Assembly: GCA_030427925.1 (NCBI GenBank)
Contig: JAUICJ010000025.1
Coordinates: 1-43,216, forward strand
DNA length: 43,216 nt
Origin: Bacteroidia bacterium
GTDB lineage: Bacteria > Bacteroidota > Bacteroidia > Flavobacteriales_D > Sanyastnellaceae
Direction of reading: 5' to 3'
Position numbers and translations under genes: made by a program. Positions 1 to 8,491 of this stretch are shown in pieces (the first letter of the stretch is position 1; each line of letters starts with the position of its first letter). Under the pieces are notes generated by a model, which worked only from the letters and a program-made list of their open reading frames with translations, made no database searches and had not been told where the DNA came from.

Positions 1-1078
1 CGTTCAAGGTTTCCACCACCATGCCGTCCATCAAGTCGGTGCTCAACGTCGTTCCACCGACCACGTGGTAGGTCAAGATCGCCGTCAAGAGTTCCGTGTC
101 CGCGAGAACCGCTTCCAACGTTCCGGCCGGCAACGCATCGAACGCCGCATCCGTCGGAGCGAACACCGTGAACGGACCATCGCTGCTGAGCGTGCCCACC
201 AATCCCGCAGCGACGACCGCCGTTTCCAGAGTGGTGTGGTCTTCGCTGTTCACGATAATGTCCACCACCGTATTTGTTTCGGGCGTCGGCGGCAACAACA
301 CCGCATCGAGGACGTGCACCACCCCGTTGTCCGCCACGAGGTCCGCGACGATGACTTCGGCATCGTTGATGAACACGCCCTCCGCGTTGATGGTCACCGT
401 CACGGACTCGCCGTTCAAGGTTTCCACCACCATACCGTCCATGAGGTCGGTGCTCAGCGTCGTTCCCGCTACGGCATGGTAGGTCAAAATCGAAGTCAAG
501 AGCTCATTGTCCGCGAGCACCGCTTCCAACGTGCCCGCAGGCAACGCATCGAATGCCGCGTCCGTCGGGGCAAAAATCGTGAACGGACCCTCGCCGCTCA
601 AGGTGCCCGCCAATCCCGCCGCTACAACTGCGGTCTCAAGCGTTGTGTGATCGGGGCTGTTGACAATGATGTCCACCACCGTGTTGGACGGAGGCGGAGT
701 GACCGTGATGGTTCCTACCATGCCATTGGCCGCGTGCGCCCCAAAGGAACAATCGTATTGGTACGTTCCAGGCTCAGTGAACGTAAACGAGCCCATGCAA
801 ACTCCGGCCGAGTTTCCTGAAACGAGCGGCAACGAGAAGGTCTCGGGATTGGACCACGTCGCTCCTGTGGTGGACGATACGCCATTGACGTCGTGCGTTC
901 CACCGTAGTTAACCCAAACAACGGTTTCACCCGCCTCGATGGTCAGGCTGGATGGCGTGTAAGAAAGACCATTGGCCTCGACCACGACGCCTGGTGTGTT
1001 GCACGGGTTCTGAGCCACTGCCGTCAGGCTGGTCAGGGCTCCCAACGCGAGGAGCAAGAGAGTGAACGAATGTTTCAT
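1..1078 (-). CDS. Secreted cupredoxin + fasciclin (FAS1) repeat protein, partial
   Basis: The reading frame opens at the ATG at 1078 and is still open at base 1, so at least 359 residues are present and the C-terminus is missing. Residues 1-22 form a typical signal peptide ending at a VAQ site. Residues about 25-127 are a plastocyanin-like cupredoxin domain with a complete type 1 copper ligand set: His62, Cys110, His115 and Met120 (C-x4-H-x4-M). FAS1 repeats of about 137 residues follow: one complete (about 131-267) and a second running off the edge. FAS1 domains usually mediate extracellular adhesion; cupredoxins carry electrons. The combined role on the cell surface is inferred. The gene is divergent from the large gene at 1285, and a perfect inverted repeat lies upstream. 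The copper-site call is strong; the physiological role is open. Confidence 0.9.
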   Translation of the reverse strand, partial: MKHSFTLLLLALGALTSLTAVAQNPCNTPGVVVEANGLSYTPSSLTIEAGETVVWVNYGGTHDVNGVSSTTGATWSNPETFSLPLVSGNSAGVCMGSFTFTEPGTYQYDCSFGAHAANGMVGTITVTPPPSNTVVDIIVNSPDHTTLETAVVAAGLAGTLSGEGPFTIFAPTDAAFDALPAGTLEAVLADNELLTSILTYHAVAGTTLSTDLMDGMVVETLNGESVTVTINAEGVFINDAEVIVADLVADNGVVHVLDAVLLPPTPETNTVVDIIVNSEDHTTLETAVVAAGLVGTLSSDGPFTVFAPTDAAFDALPAGTLEAVLADTELLTAILTYHVVGGTTLSTDLMDGMVVETLN

Positions 1079-1122
1079 GTGTTGAAGGTTTGTAACGAAA
1101 GGTTAAACACACGCCGTTCAAC

Positions 1123-1146
1123 ATTGTTCGCACGAAATCGAACAAT
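1123..1146. promoter_or_regulatory. Perfect 8-8-8 inverted repeat, possible operator
   Basis: ATTGTTCG (1123-1130) and CGAACAAT (1139-1146) are exact reverse complements separated by 8 bases. The dyad lies in the 206-base divergent region between the cupredoxin-FAS1 gene and the 1436-aa gene, 45 bases upstream of the cupredoxin start. No U-tract follows on either strand, so an operator for a dimeric regulator is more likely than a terminator. The regulator is unknown. Confidence 0.4.
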
Positions 1147-1259
1147 TCCATTGATTTATGTGAATTTTTCTGAATTGAGCCCGGTAACAACTCCTCACAT
1201 CACGTATCACCATTTTCAACAGCCGCTCCGTTCACTTAAATCCGCTTCTAACCACATCC

Positions 1260-1267
1260 TATTTTCG
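1260..1267 (+). promoter_or_regulatory. Candidate -7 element for the 1436-aa gene
   Basis: TATTTTCG resembles the Bacteroidota -7 consensus TAnnTTTG. It ends 17 bases before the ATG at 1285. No clear -33 element is seen. Confidence 0.3.
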
Positions 1268-1284
1268 TTGAAAGCCCAATTATT

Positions 1285-4200
1285 ATGACTCAACGCTCAT
1301 TTATTGTCGTTAAAGTAATTGCTTCCAGCTTGATGCTCACTGTGGCAAGTTTGAGGAGCGCGGCACAGCTGAATTTGGTTTCAAGCACCCCCAGCATTCC
1401 CAATTCAGGAGTAGGAACGAATCAATCCATCCTCCTCACATTCGATGCCCCAGCGCCCGCAGACGTGGCTGACGGAATCGCGATTTCAAGCCGATTCCGA
1501 GGCTCAATCGCTGGGTCGTGGTCAGGCGCAGGAACGACGGAGCTTGAATTCACACCCAATGAGGCGCTCTGGCCGGGTGACTTGGTGGAATTTTCAGCCT
1601 TGAGTGACTGGGCGAGTTCCACATCGGAAACCCTGAATCCATTTTTACTGACGGCCCGTGTGAAGGGGCTCACCAACGATGCGTTTGCGACGGGCAACTT
1701 TTGGTCCACGCAAAACAGCTGGTCCAACGACACGGTCGCCATCTCGGACGTGACCTCTGCGGACTTCAATGGCGACGGAATTTTGGACTTGGCGGGCGTT
1801 TGGGGTCACCAATGGAACAACGATCCCGGTCAATTGAAGGTCGCCTTCGGAAACGGCGATGGCACCTTCGGAGCGTTCACCGACCAAGTGACCGACCTCA
1901 GCCGCGCGAAGAGCCTGAAGGCGCGGGACCTCGATCAAGACGGTGACGTCGATTTGATTCTCAGCGGATACGGAGGCACTTCCCCCTTGCGGTGGCTGTT
2001 GAACGATGGGACCGGATCGTTCAGCGGAGGCGGCTTCGCAACAGGCACGAATTGGTACGTGGATTTTGCGGACCTCGATGGGGACGGGGACCCTGATCTG
2101 GTCACTACCAGCTCAACGAGTGTGAAGCTCTTCCGAAATGACCTCTCCGATGGGGGAGGCATGACGGCATGGGCCACGTTGACCAACAATTACTACTATA
2201 CTTACGCTCCTGTTTTCGGCGACTTCGATGGAGATGGAGACCAAGACATTGCGGCTTCCTCGCTTGGGTGGGTGACCGGTGGATACCCTGAAAAGTGGTT
2301 CTGGCTTGAGAATACAGGCGACCCCTCCACTGGATGGGTCGAGCATGTGATACAGGAGGACGCCGCAACGTCCTTGACCAACATCAATGAGTTCAAGTCG
2401 GGCGACGTCGATGGCGATGGCGACGTGGATTTGATGGGTGATGGAGGGATGTTTTTCCAGAACGACGGAACGGGCACCTTCACCGTTACCAATGTCGTGA
2501 ATGGCGCATCGAGTTTCGAGTTGGTGGACTTCGATGCGGACGGCGACTTGGACATCGCAGCCTCCTTTTGGAATAACTGGACGCGCGTTTTCCGCAACAA
2601 CGGAAGCGGGGCGTTCACGGCCTTGACCGTTGTGGAATTGGCGGATAACAAGGGGGGCTTCCTCGATGTTGCTGACTACGACGGGGATGGCTTGATGGAC
2701 CTCTTGGTCACGGCGGGCGACGATTACACGAATCAGATGGGGATTTACCATGTGCTGCCGTTGGGCGGATCCATTTTGGACATCCAGCCGGCTGAAGGAG
2801 CGGCTTCGCTGACGGGCCAAATCCCAACTCAAGCAGGCACCATCACCGAGCGCGGCTTCGTCTACGGCACCACCCCAGCCCCCACAACCGCCGACACCCA
2901 GGTCATCGACGCCAGCACCGGCCCCGGGACCTTCACGGCCAATGTGACCGGCTTGGATGGCAACACCACCTACTACGTGCGCTCGTACGCGGTTGTCAAC
3001 GGCGTGACGCGATACAGCCCCGAATACAGCTTCAACACGCCGCTGTCGTTCACCTACAGCGTGGGCGACGTCGGACCGGCGGGCGGCATCATCTTCTTCG
3101 TCGACGAGAACGACGAGCACCCAGGATTCGATTACCTCGAACTTTCGCCCGTTGACCTGCAGGTCGATCGGCCGTGGGGTTGCCAGGGCGATGGCTACGC
3201 CCCACTGGATTTCCCCAACCCTTACAGCATTGGAACCGCTGACATGAGCGCTTTGGGCGATGGTGCACCCGCCACGGCGATGATCGTGGCGGGATGTGAT
3301 GAAACGCCCCACGCGGCTCAGTACGCGGACAGCGTTTGGGTGGTGGAGAATGGCGCATTTTTCGACGACTGGTTCTTGCCAGCGAAGGATGAGTTTTCCA
3401 CTTTGCGGGATGCGCTTGCTGGCGATGCCACGGTTTGGGACAGCCTTGGATTTGTGGCACCGATTCCGCAACCACCTTACACCCACTGGACCGCAACCGA
3501 ATGGTTCGACACGGGCTCAGCCCAAACCTGGTCCGGCCAGTACTCGAATTTCTTCGGGTCGTTGGGCAAGTCGTTGTCGTATAAGGTGCGTCCGATCCGG
3601 GCGTTTGCCGAGGAGCCCACCTTCGGCGCGAGCGAGCCCACTCCCCTGCTCACGGCTGCCCTTGCCGACACCCTGGTTTGCTCGGGCGGTGCAGATGTGG
3701 TCATCGACCTGTCCGAGCACTTCACGGCTCCTGTGGGCAGCCTGACGTTCTCGGTGACGGGAGGACCTGCGGGCAGCGAATTCACGGCGAGCGTGAACGG
3801 AAGCAACCTGACCATCGATTTCAGTGGAGCGGGCGATGACGCCACCGCCGTGCTGACGGTAACAGCTGAAGACGACAACGGGGACACGCTCGACGCAGCG
3901 TTCACGGTGACAGAGCTTGCGTCCGTGAGCATTACCGAGACGGTGACCGATGCCAGCTCCTGGGTGGCCACGGATGGCGAGATCGAGTTGCTGTTCGATG
4001 GCGGTGCTCCGGCCGCCAGCACGAGCGGCCCTTGTCACGGCGAGGCATCGGTAACCTACTTCGGTGTGGTGTACACGCTGCACGAGGTGGGAGACCAATG
4101 TTGGTTTGGCCAAAACCTGCAAACCACCCAATTCAACGACGGCACCTCCCTGACGCAGGAAACCGGCAACAGCCTCTACAGCACCGGCACCACCACGCCG

Positions 4201-5595
4201 ATGTACGCGGACCCTGAAGGCGGCGCCTCCGACCTCAGCACCGACGGGTACTTTTACAGCGCAGCGGCGTTGACGGCCACCGAGAACAACCTGTGCCCTT
4301 CGGGTTTCCACGTGCCAAACCGCTTGGAGGTCTTGACGCTGAACACGGCGTCTATTGCGGTTTTTGCAGAAGGCAGCGCTGCCTTGGGCGACACCGTGGC
4401 CGGAACGTGGTCGGATCCGTTCGCGGGTTTGACGAATGCGAGCGGGATGACCTTCCGGCCCTCGGGGGTGCGTTCGAACGTCATCTATTCCTACGGCGAT
4501 GGCACCAAAGCTTGGCTGGGCACATCGGAATTGTCCACAACCGCGGGCAAGATCAACGTGGGAACCTACGAAGTTTCGGGCGCTTCAACTTCGTTGTACA
4601 CCCAATCGTTGAAAGACCAGTACGGCTACCCCACGCGCTGCTTGAAAGACGCGGGCACTCCTCAGAGCGGATACAGTCCCGTTTGGGACCACGGTCCGAC
4701 CACGGCGACCTTGAGCGGGCTCACGGCAGGCGATTACGATGTCACCGTCACCGATGGCAGCGGATGCACGGCCACGGGGCAATTCACCATCTCAGCGGCC
4801 AACTTGAATCCGGTGGCGGATTCGCTCGTGGCCGACACGGTTTGCTTCGGCGCTGCGGCATTGACCTTGGACCTCGATACGGTCTTCACAGGCGATCCGA
4901 GCGCAACGCCATTGACGTACGCCGTATCGGGCGGTCCCGCAGGGGGTGAATTCTCAGGAAGCGTAAGCGGATCCTTGTTGACCGTTTCGTTCGATTCCGC
5001 AGGGAGTTCTGGCACCGCGCGCGACACGCTGTTCCTGACCGCAACCGATGACAACGGGTTGACGGGGTCGATGTACTGGGTGCTCATGGAATACGGTGAA
5101 ATCGCCTTGAGTGGCAGCACGACCGATTTGTCGGAAATCGGGTCCGGCGATGGCGCCATTGACGTCACGGCCTCCGGAGTTTCTTACGCGTGGGGCGATG
5201 GACCGACTACGCAGGACCGCAGCGGCTTGGATGCGGGAACGTATTCGCTGACGGTGACCGATTTGACAACCGGCTGCACAGCCGAGGATTCGTTCACGGT
5301 CACGCAACCTGGCCAAATGGAATTGAGCGGCACGTGGCGCGTCTCCCCCGCTTCCTCAGCCAGCGCTGCCGATGGAGGCATCGACGCCTCCTTCATCAAT
5401 GGATCCGGTGCCCGCTCGGTCACCCTCCAGGTGGGCAACAGCTCGTTCGACGTGGACTTTGGAGCCGGTGAAGACTTCTCGTGGACATTGCCAGCAGGCG
5501 TTTACTACATCCTCGGCTTCTCCGACGCCGCTGGGTCGGAGACGATTTACAGCCCGGCTCTCCGCATCGTGGTTCCCTACGAAAAGTGCGACTGA
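1285..5595 (+). CDS. Large secreted mosaic protein: FG-GAP propeller, Lcl-like, Fib_succ_major-like and SprB-like modules
   Basis: This 1436-aa protein begins with a signal peptide (residues 1-28, ending AAQ). Modules in order: a Big_5-like Ig domain (about 30-130); seven FG-GAP/VCBS Asp-rich loops of the DxDxDGDxD type (about 160-490), the number expected for one seven-bladed propeller; an FN3-like segment with ITERGFVYGT (about 510-590); a module resembling Lcl/DUF1566 domains beginning VGDVGPAGGIIFF (about 592-775); an Ig-like segment; a Fibrobacter-succinogenes-major-paralogous-like module with CPSGFHVPN (about 915-1125); and SprB-like repeats with GDYDVTVTDGSGC and GTYSLTVTD. No recognisable T9SS sorting domain ends the protein (last residues YEKCD), which is odd for a protein of this type. 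Adhesion or surface display is inferred from the modules. A hairpin terminator follows the stop. Confidence 0.88.
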   Translation: MTQRSFIVVKVIASSLMLTVASLRSAAQLNLVSSTPSIPNSGVGTNQSILLTFDAPAPADVADGIAISSRFRGSIAGSWSGAGTTELEFTPNEALWPGDLVEFSALSDWASSTSETLNPFLLTARVKGLTNDAFATGNFWSTQNSWSNDTVAISDVTSADFNGDGILDLAGVWGHQWNNDPGQLKVAFGNGDGTFGAFTDQVTDLSRAKSLKARDLDQDGDVDLILSGYGGTSPLRWLLNDGTGSFSGGGFATGTNWYVDFADLDGDGDPDLVTTSSTSVKLFRNDLSDGGGMTAWATLTNNYYYTYAPVFGDFDGDGDQDIAASSLGWVTGGYPEKWFWLENTGDPSTGWVEHVIQEDAATSLTNINEFKSGDVDGDGDVDLMGDGGMFFQNDGTGTFTVTNVVNGASSFELVDFDADGDLDIAASFWNNWTRVFRNNGSGAFTALTVVELADNKGGFLDVADYDGDGLMDLLVTAGDDYTNQMGIYHVLPLGGSILDIQPAEGAASLTGQIPTQAGTITERGFVYGTTPAPTTADTQVIDASTGPGTFTANVTGLDGNTTYYVRSYAVVNGVTRYSPEYSFNTPLSFTYSVGDVGPAGGIIFFVDENDEHPGFDYLELSPVDLQVDRPWGCQGDGYAPLDFPNPYSIGTADMSALGDGAPATAMIVAGCDETPHAAQYADSVWVVENGAFFDDWFLPAKDEFSTLRDALAGDATVWDSLGFVAPIPQPPYTHWTATEWFDTGSAQTWSGQYSNFFGSLGKSLSYKVRPIRAFAEEPTFGASEPTPLLTAALADTLVCSGGADVVIDLSEHFTAPVGSLTFSVTGGPAGSEFTASVNGSNLTIDFSGAGDDATAVLTVTAEDDNGDTLDAAFTVTELASVSITETVTDASSWVATDGEIELLFDGGAPAASTSGPCHGEASVTYFGVVYTLHEVGDQCWFGQNLQTTQFNDGTSLTQETGNSLYSTGTTTPMYADPEGGASDLSTDGYFYSAAALTATENNLCPSGFHVPNRLEVLTLNTASIAVFAEGSAALGDTVAGTWSDPFAGLTNASGMTFRPSGVRSNVIYSYGDGTKAWLGTSELSTTAGKINVGTYEVSGASTSLYTQSLKDQYGYPTRCLKDAGTPQSGYSPVWDHGPTTATLSGLTAGDYDVTVTDGSGCTATGQFTISAANLNPVADSLVADTVCFGAAALTLDLDTVFTGDPSATPLTYAVSGGPAGGEFSGSVSGSLLTVSFDSAGSSGTARDTLFLTATDDNGLTGSMYWVLMEYGEIALSGSTTDLSEIGSGDGAIDVTASGVSYAWGDGPTTQDRSGLDAGTYSLTVTDLTTGCTAEDSFTVTQPGQMELSGTWRVSPASSASAADGGIDASFINGSGARSVTLQVGNSSFDVDFGAGEDFSWTLPAGVYYILGFSDAAGSETIYSPALRIVVPYEKCD

Positions 5596-5618
5596 TCGTT
5601 TGAGCACCGCGCTGGTGC

Positions 5619-5659
5619 AGCGGGCTATCCCTTCGCGGGGGTGGCCCGCTTATATTTTC
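5619..5659 (+). terminator. Rho-independent terminator of the 1436-aa gene
   Basis: AGCGGGC (5619-5625) pairs with GCCCGCT (5644-5650), with extra C/G pairing inside, followed by TATATTTTC. It lies 24 bases after the stop at 5595 and overlaps the stop codon of the convergent SRPBCC gene. The U-tract favours + strand use. Confidence 0.6.
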
Positions 5660-6135
5660 TGACGGTGCTGTTCTGCTTCCGAGGCCCCGGGGAAGATGCC
5701 TTTCAAGGCTTCTCCGCGGTAAGTGAAGATGCCATCGACCTTTTTGTTCAGCATCAACGCCCCCATGACCTCGCCGATTGGACCTGCCGGCAGCACGTAA
5801 TGCAGCACGTCGTCCATCCACACGCCCCCATCGCCGGGGGTGAATCGGTGCAAGTGATGCCAGAACCGATATGGCCCAAATCGCTGTTCATCAATGAAGT
5901 ACTTGCCATCCTCTGACTCCACGATTTCCGTCACCCACCGCATGGGAATGTTCAACAGCGGGCGGACCGTGTAACAAATGACGTGTCCCGCAAACGTGCG
6001 CTCCCCCCCACCGGACAAGATTTCAAAGGACATGTCCTCCGGCGTAAGGCGGTTCAGGTTTTCAGGAATGCTGAAAAAGTCCCACGCCTCCTCGACGGAG
6101 ATGGGAAGGAATTGGCGGGTGGTGAGTCGGTGCAT
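5650..6135 (-). CDS. SRPBCC-family ligand-binding protein
   Basis: The 161-aa product matches the COG4276-like SRPBCC (START-type) proteins often labelled cell division inhibitor or SRPBCC family. Its N-terminus (TTRQFLPISVEEAWDFFSIP) and centre (FIDEQRFGPYRFWHHLHRF) are characteristic. Such proteins have a hydrophobic pocket and are cytosolic; the ligand is unknown. The ATG at 6135 is preferred over a GTG at 6171, which would overlap the preceding gene. It is the last gene of the five-gene minus-strand unit beginning at 10229, 32 bases after the GH16 gene. No signal peptide is present, unlike its neighbours. Confidence 0.82.
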   Translation of the reverse strand: MHRLTTRQFLPISVEEAWDFFSIPENLNRLTPEDMSFEILSGGGERTFAGHVICYTVRPLLNIPMRWVTEIVESEDGKYFIDEQRFGPYRFWHHLHRFTPGDGGVWMDDVLHYVLPAGPIGEVMGALMLNKKVDGIFTYRGEALKGIFPGASEAEQHRQKI

Positions 6136-6167
6136 GCCGGTTGAAACCACCGAACAACGTCGGAGGT

Positions 6168-7418
6168 TCACTCGCAGGGCTCGCCGAAGCCGTTGAGCAA
6201 GAGGAGCAGGTCGGAAACGCTCACGACCAAGTCGGCGGTGAGGTCGCCTGGGCAGTTGCCGAGGCAGCCGAAATTGGACAGGATGAACATCAGGTCGGTG
6301 ACCGTCACGAAGCCGTCGCCGTTGCCGTCGGCGGGGCAGGTGGTGCAGTTAATGCAGGAGGCCCAGCAATGGGCAGGCAGGGTCAGCGCCGGCTGGCCAG
6401 GAAGGACCGCCACGCCGTAGTTGCCGTATTCGTCGCACGGCAAGTGATCGCAGGAGGAGCCGAGGGGCGCGCCGCCAATGGTGGACCAGCCGTTCACCGT
6501 GAAGAGGTATTCGTGTTCGCCGGAGGGCAGCGTTTCCGTTCGGATGTACGTGCCGTCGACGAGGGCCATGGGGGCGCATGTGCCACACCAGTTGTTGAAG
6601 GTTCCGTTGAGGTAAACGATGTCGCTGGGGCCTGCAGGGGTTGTCGACGCGTCGAGCTGGAAGGTCACCTGGGCGGTCGTGGTGGGGAGCGGTGGGGTCA
6701 GGTTGAAGTGGATTTGGCCTTCAACTTGGGCCAAATTCGTCGACGAAAACGTACAAAAATTGCCTCCGAACGTTTCCAATTCATTCGTCTCCCATCGGTT
6801 CGGATCCACCCCATCGCACGCATCCGTCCACACGAGCGAGAAGTTGTTCGCCGTCCCCGCTGTGCCCTCGCCCGGCGTGTAAGCATAGACGGAAATCTCA
6901 GCGTAAATGGACTGCGCTTCCATGAACTCCCAAGGCCCCACCCACGCCGGAGAATCCGCCGCCCACAAGTTCATCATGAGGCGCATCGGGTGCTGCAGCC
7001 CCCCGACGTACGGCGCATCCTGCACGTAGGCCAGTTCGCCGTCCACGAACCACCGCACCGCCTCCGGCTCCCATTCGATGGCGTAATCATGCAACCCGGC
7101 GTGCGGATTGAATTCGAGTGGATGGATGTACGTGTACGACTGAAGAAATGGGTAATGCGTCGTGAATTGGACCGAGCCGCTGAGGTTGCCGGTCATCTCG
7201 ATGTCGATTTCGTTGTTGACCGCAGGCCAATTGCAGTTGACGTCCCGATTGTACAGGAAGAAACTGCTGACCAAACCACTCCCCTCCGCCGACTGCATCC
7301 GCACCTCGAACCGACCGTAAAGAAACGCTTCCCGACTCTGCAACGCAGCGCTGGCACATTCCTGGGCCGCAGCAGTTACTGGAAACAGCAACAGCAGAAC
7401 CAACCCGCGCATGGTCAT
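6168..7418 (-). CDS. Secreted GH16 beta-glucanase with glycogen-binding-like and dockerin-like modules
   Basis: A signal peptide (MTMRGLVLLLLFPVTAAAQ) leads into a glycoside hydrolase family 16 domain (about 22-235). The retaining catalytic motif NEIDIEMTG is intact, with Glu70, Asp72 and Glu74. GH16 enzymes cleave beta-1,3/1,4-glucans such as laminarin or lichenan; the exact substrate cannot be read here. A CBM48/AMPK-like module follows (VYLNGTFNNWCGTCAPM). The C-terminus carries two Ca-binding EF-hand-like loops (DGNGDGFVTVTDL and a degenerate second copy) resembling a dockerin, bracketed by cysteines. No T9SS sorting domain is present. The ATG at 7418 overlaps the upstream stop as ATGA, implying coupling to the esterase gene; ATG 7412 is the alternative start. 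Confidence 0.9.
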   Translation of the reverse strand: MTMRGLVLLLLFPVTAAAQECASAALQSREAFLYGRFEVRMQSAEGSGLVSSFFLYNRDVNCNWPAVNNEIDIEMTGNLSGSVQFTTHYPFLQSYTYIHPLEFNPHAGLHDYAIEWEPEAVRWFVDGELAYVQDAPYVGGLQHPMRLMMNLWAADSPAWVGPWEFMEAQSIYAEISVYAYTPGEGTAGTANNFSLVWTDACDGVDPNRWETNELETFGGNFCTFSSTNLAQVEGQIHFNLTPPLPTTTAQVTFQLDASTTPAGPSDIVYLNGTFNNWCGTCAPMALVDGTYIRTETLPSGEHEYLFTVNGWSTIGGAPLGSSCDHLPCDEYGNYGVAVLPGQPALTLPAHCWASCINCTTCPADGNGDGFVTVTDLMFILSNFGCLGNCPGDLTADLVVSVSDLLLLLNGFGEPCE

Positions 7419-8491
7419 CGGTTTTGTTGAATCCAATGCAAGGCCGTCCCAAACCGTTCGCCCCAATCCCGTTCAAAATGGCGTCCGCCCGGATAGGGCT
7501 GCACAATGAATGACGCACGGGTGGTCCTCAAATAGCCTTCCATGTCGTCCACTCCCGGTTGCAATTGAGCCTCCAACCCCACCGTGCCGTTGTCGATCCA
7601 AATCGGCCCCGCATTCACGGGCCACTCCCTGCCCCTCAACTCCTCGGCATAATTGAAGTCGCGGTAACCAAAAGCGGGCGACATGCAAATCGCCCCATCG
7701 AACACATCCGGGTGTTCCACCAAAGCGATGGCCGAAATGAGTCCCCCCATCGACGCCCCCGCCACGGTGATGGGGATTTCAGGAGCCAGGCCATACTTCG
7801 CCATCACCTCCGGCACCACCACGTCCGCGAGCCACGCCACGTAGGCCTTCCCCTCCGGTCCGGGTCCGTAATCGGTGGATCGGTCGTCCGTGCAATCCAC
7901 CGCAACGGCCAACACCCCGACCCGTGGCGCCCACTTCATCAAGGTGTCGTCCACGCCCCAATCCACCCCAAAGTTCGCCGATTCAGGATCGAAAACGTTG
8001 CGGCCATCGTGCAGGATGACCAATTCGTGGAGCGTGTCCGAGGGAGGCACCCACGCCGTGACCAAGCGCGGCAACAACCCAGGCGGCGTCCACGTGCCAA
8101 GCGTGTCGACCTGGCCCGTGACCTGGCCCTGACGCTCCTTCGGCGCTGGCCCGTTGCTCCAGCCCCAAACGGTGTCGCGCACCACAGCACGGCCATTCAC
8201 CACCTCAAGGAGCGCGTTGTCCCGCTGAAATCCATTGGACTTCAGGCCTTCCCGCTCCCAAGACCCCAGCGTGAATTTGAATTCATGGGTCCCATCGGGA
8301 GCACGGGTCCGTCCGATCCACCGCTCGTCCCCATCGTGCTTCAAAAGCACGGCATCAGGCCGCCAGCCGGTCCAGCTTCCTGCCACGTATATCCGCTCAG
8401 AAGGATCCAAGCCAGGAGCCACCACTTCAAATTCCACGCCTTGCTGCGAACACGCCACCAAGGCCAAGAGGCCGAACGCGATCAGTCGCAT
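7415..8491 (-). CDS. Lipoprotein esterase with N-terminal starch-binding-like domain (esterase D/enterochelin esterase fold)
   Basis: The 358-aa product starts with a lipobox-type signal (LLALVAC, Cys15), so it is probably a lipoprotein. Residues about 18-100 resemble a CBM20/CBM48-like domain (IYVAGSWTGWRPDAV). An alpha/beta hydrolase of the PF00756 esterase family follows, with nucleophile Ser247 in GASMGG. Related enzymes remove acyl or feruloyl esters from glycans or hydrolyse siderophore esters; the neighbouring GH16 gene favours a glycan substrate. It overlaps the DsbA gene upstream by 10 bases and the GH16 gene downstream by 4. Confidence 0.87.
   Translation of the reverse strand: MRLIAFGLLALVACSQQGVEFEVVAPGLDPSERIYVAGSWTGWRPDAVLLKHDGDERWIGRTRAPDGTHEFKFTLGSWEREGLKSNGFQRDNALLEVVNGRAVVRDTVWGWSNGPAPKERQGQVTGQVDTLGTWTPPGLLPRLVTAWVPPSDTLHELVILHDGRNVFDPESANFGVDWGVDDTLMKWAPRVGVLAVAVDCTDDRSTDYGPGPEGKAYVAWLADVVVPEVMAKYGLAPEIPITVAGASMGGLISAIALVEHPDVFDGAICMSPAFGYRDFNYAEELRGREWPVNAGPIWIDNGTVGLEAQLQPGVDDMEGYLRTTRASFIVQPYPGGRHFERDWGERFGTALHWIQQNR

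Noticed and set aside
2113-3486. A 457-codon open frame on the minus strand inside the 1436-aa gene
   Set aside because: It is a shadow of the Asp-rich repeats on the other strand, without recognisable domains or a promoter.
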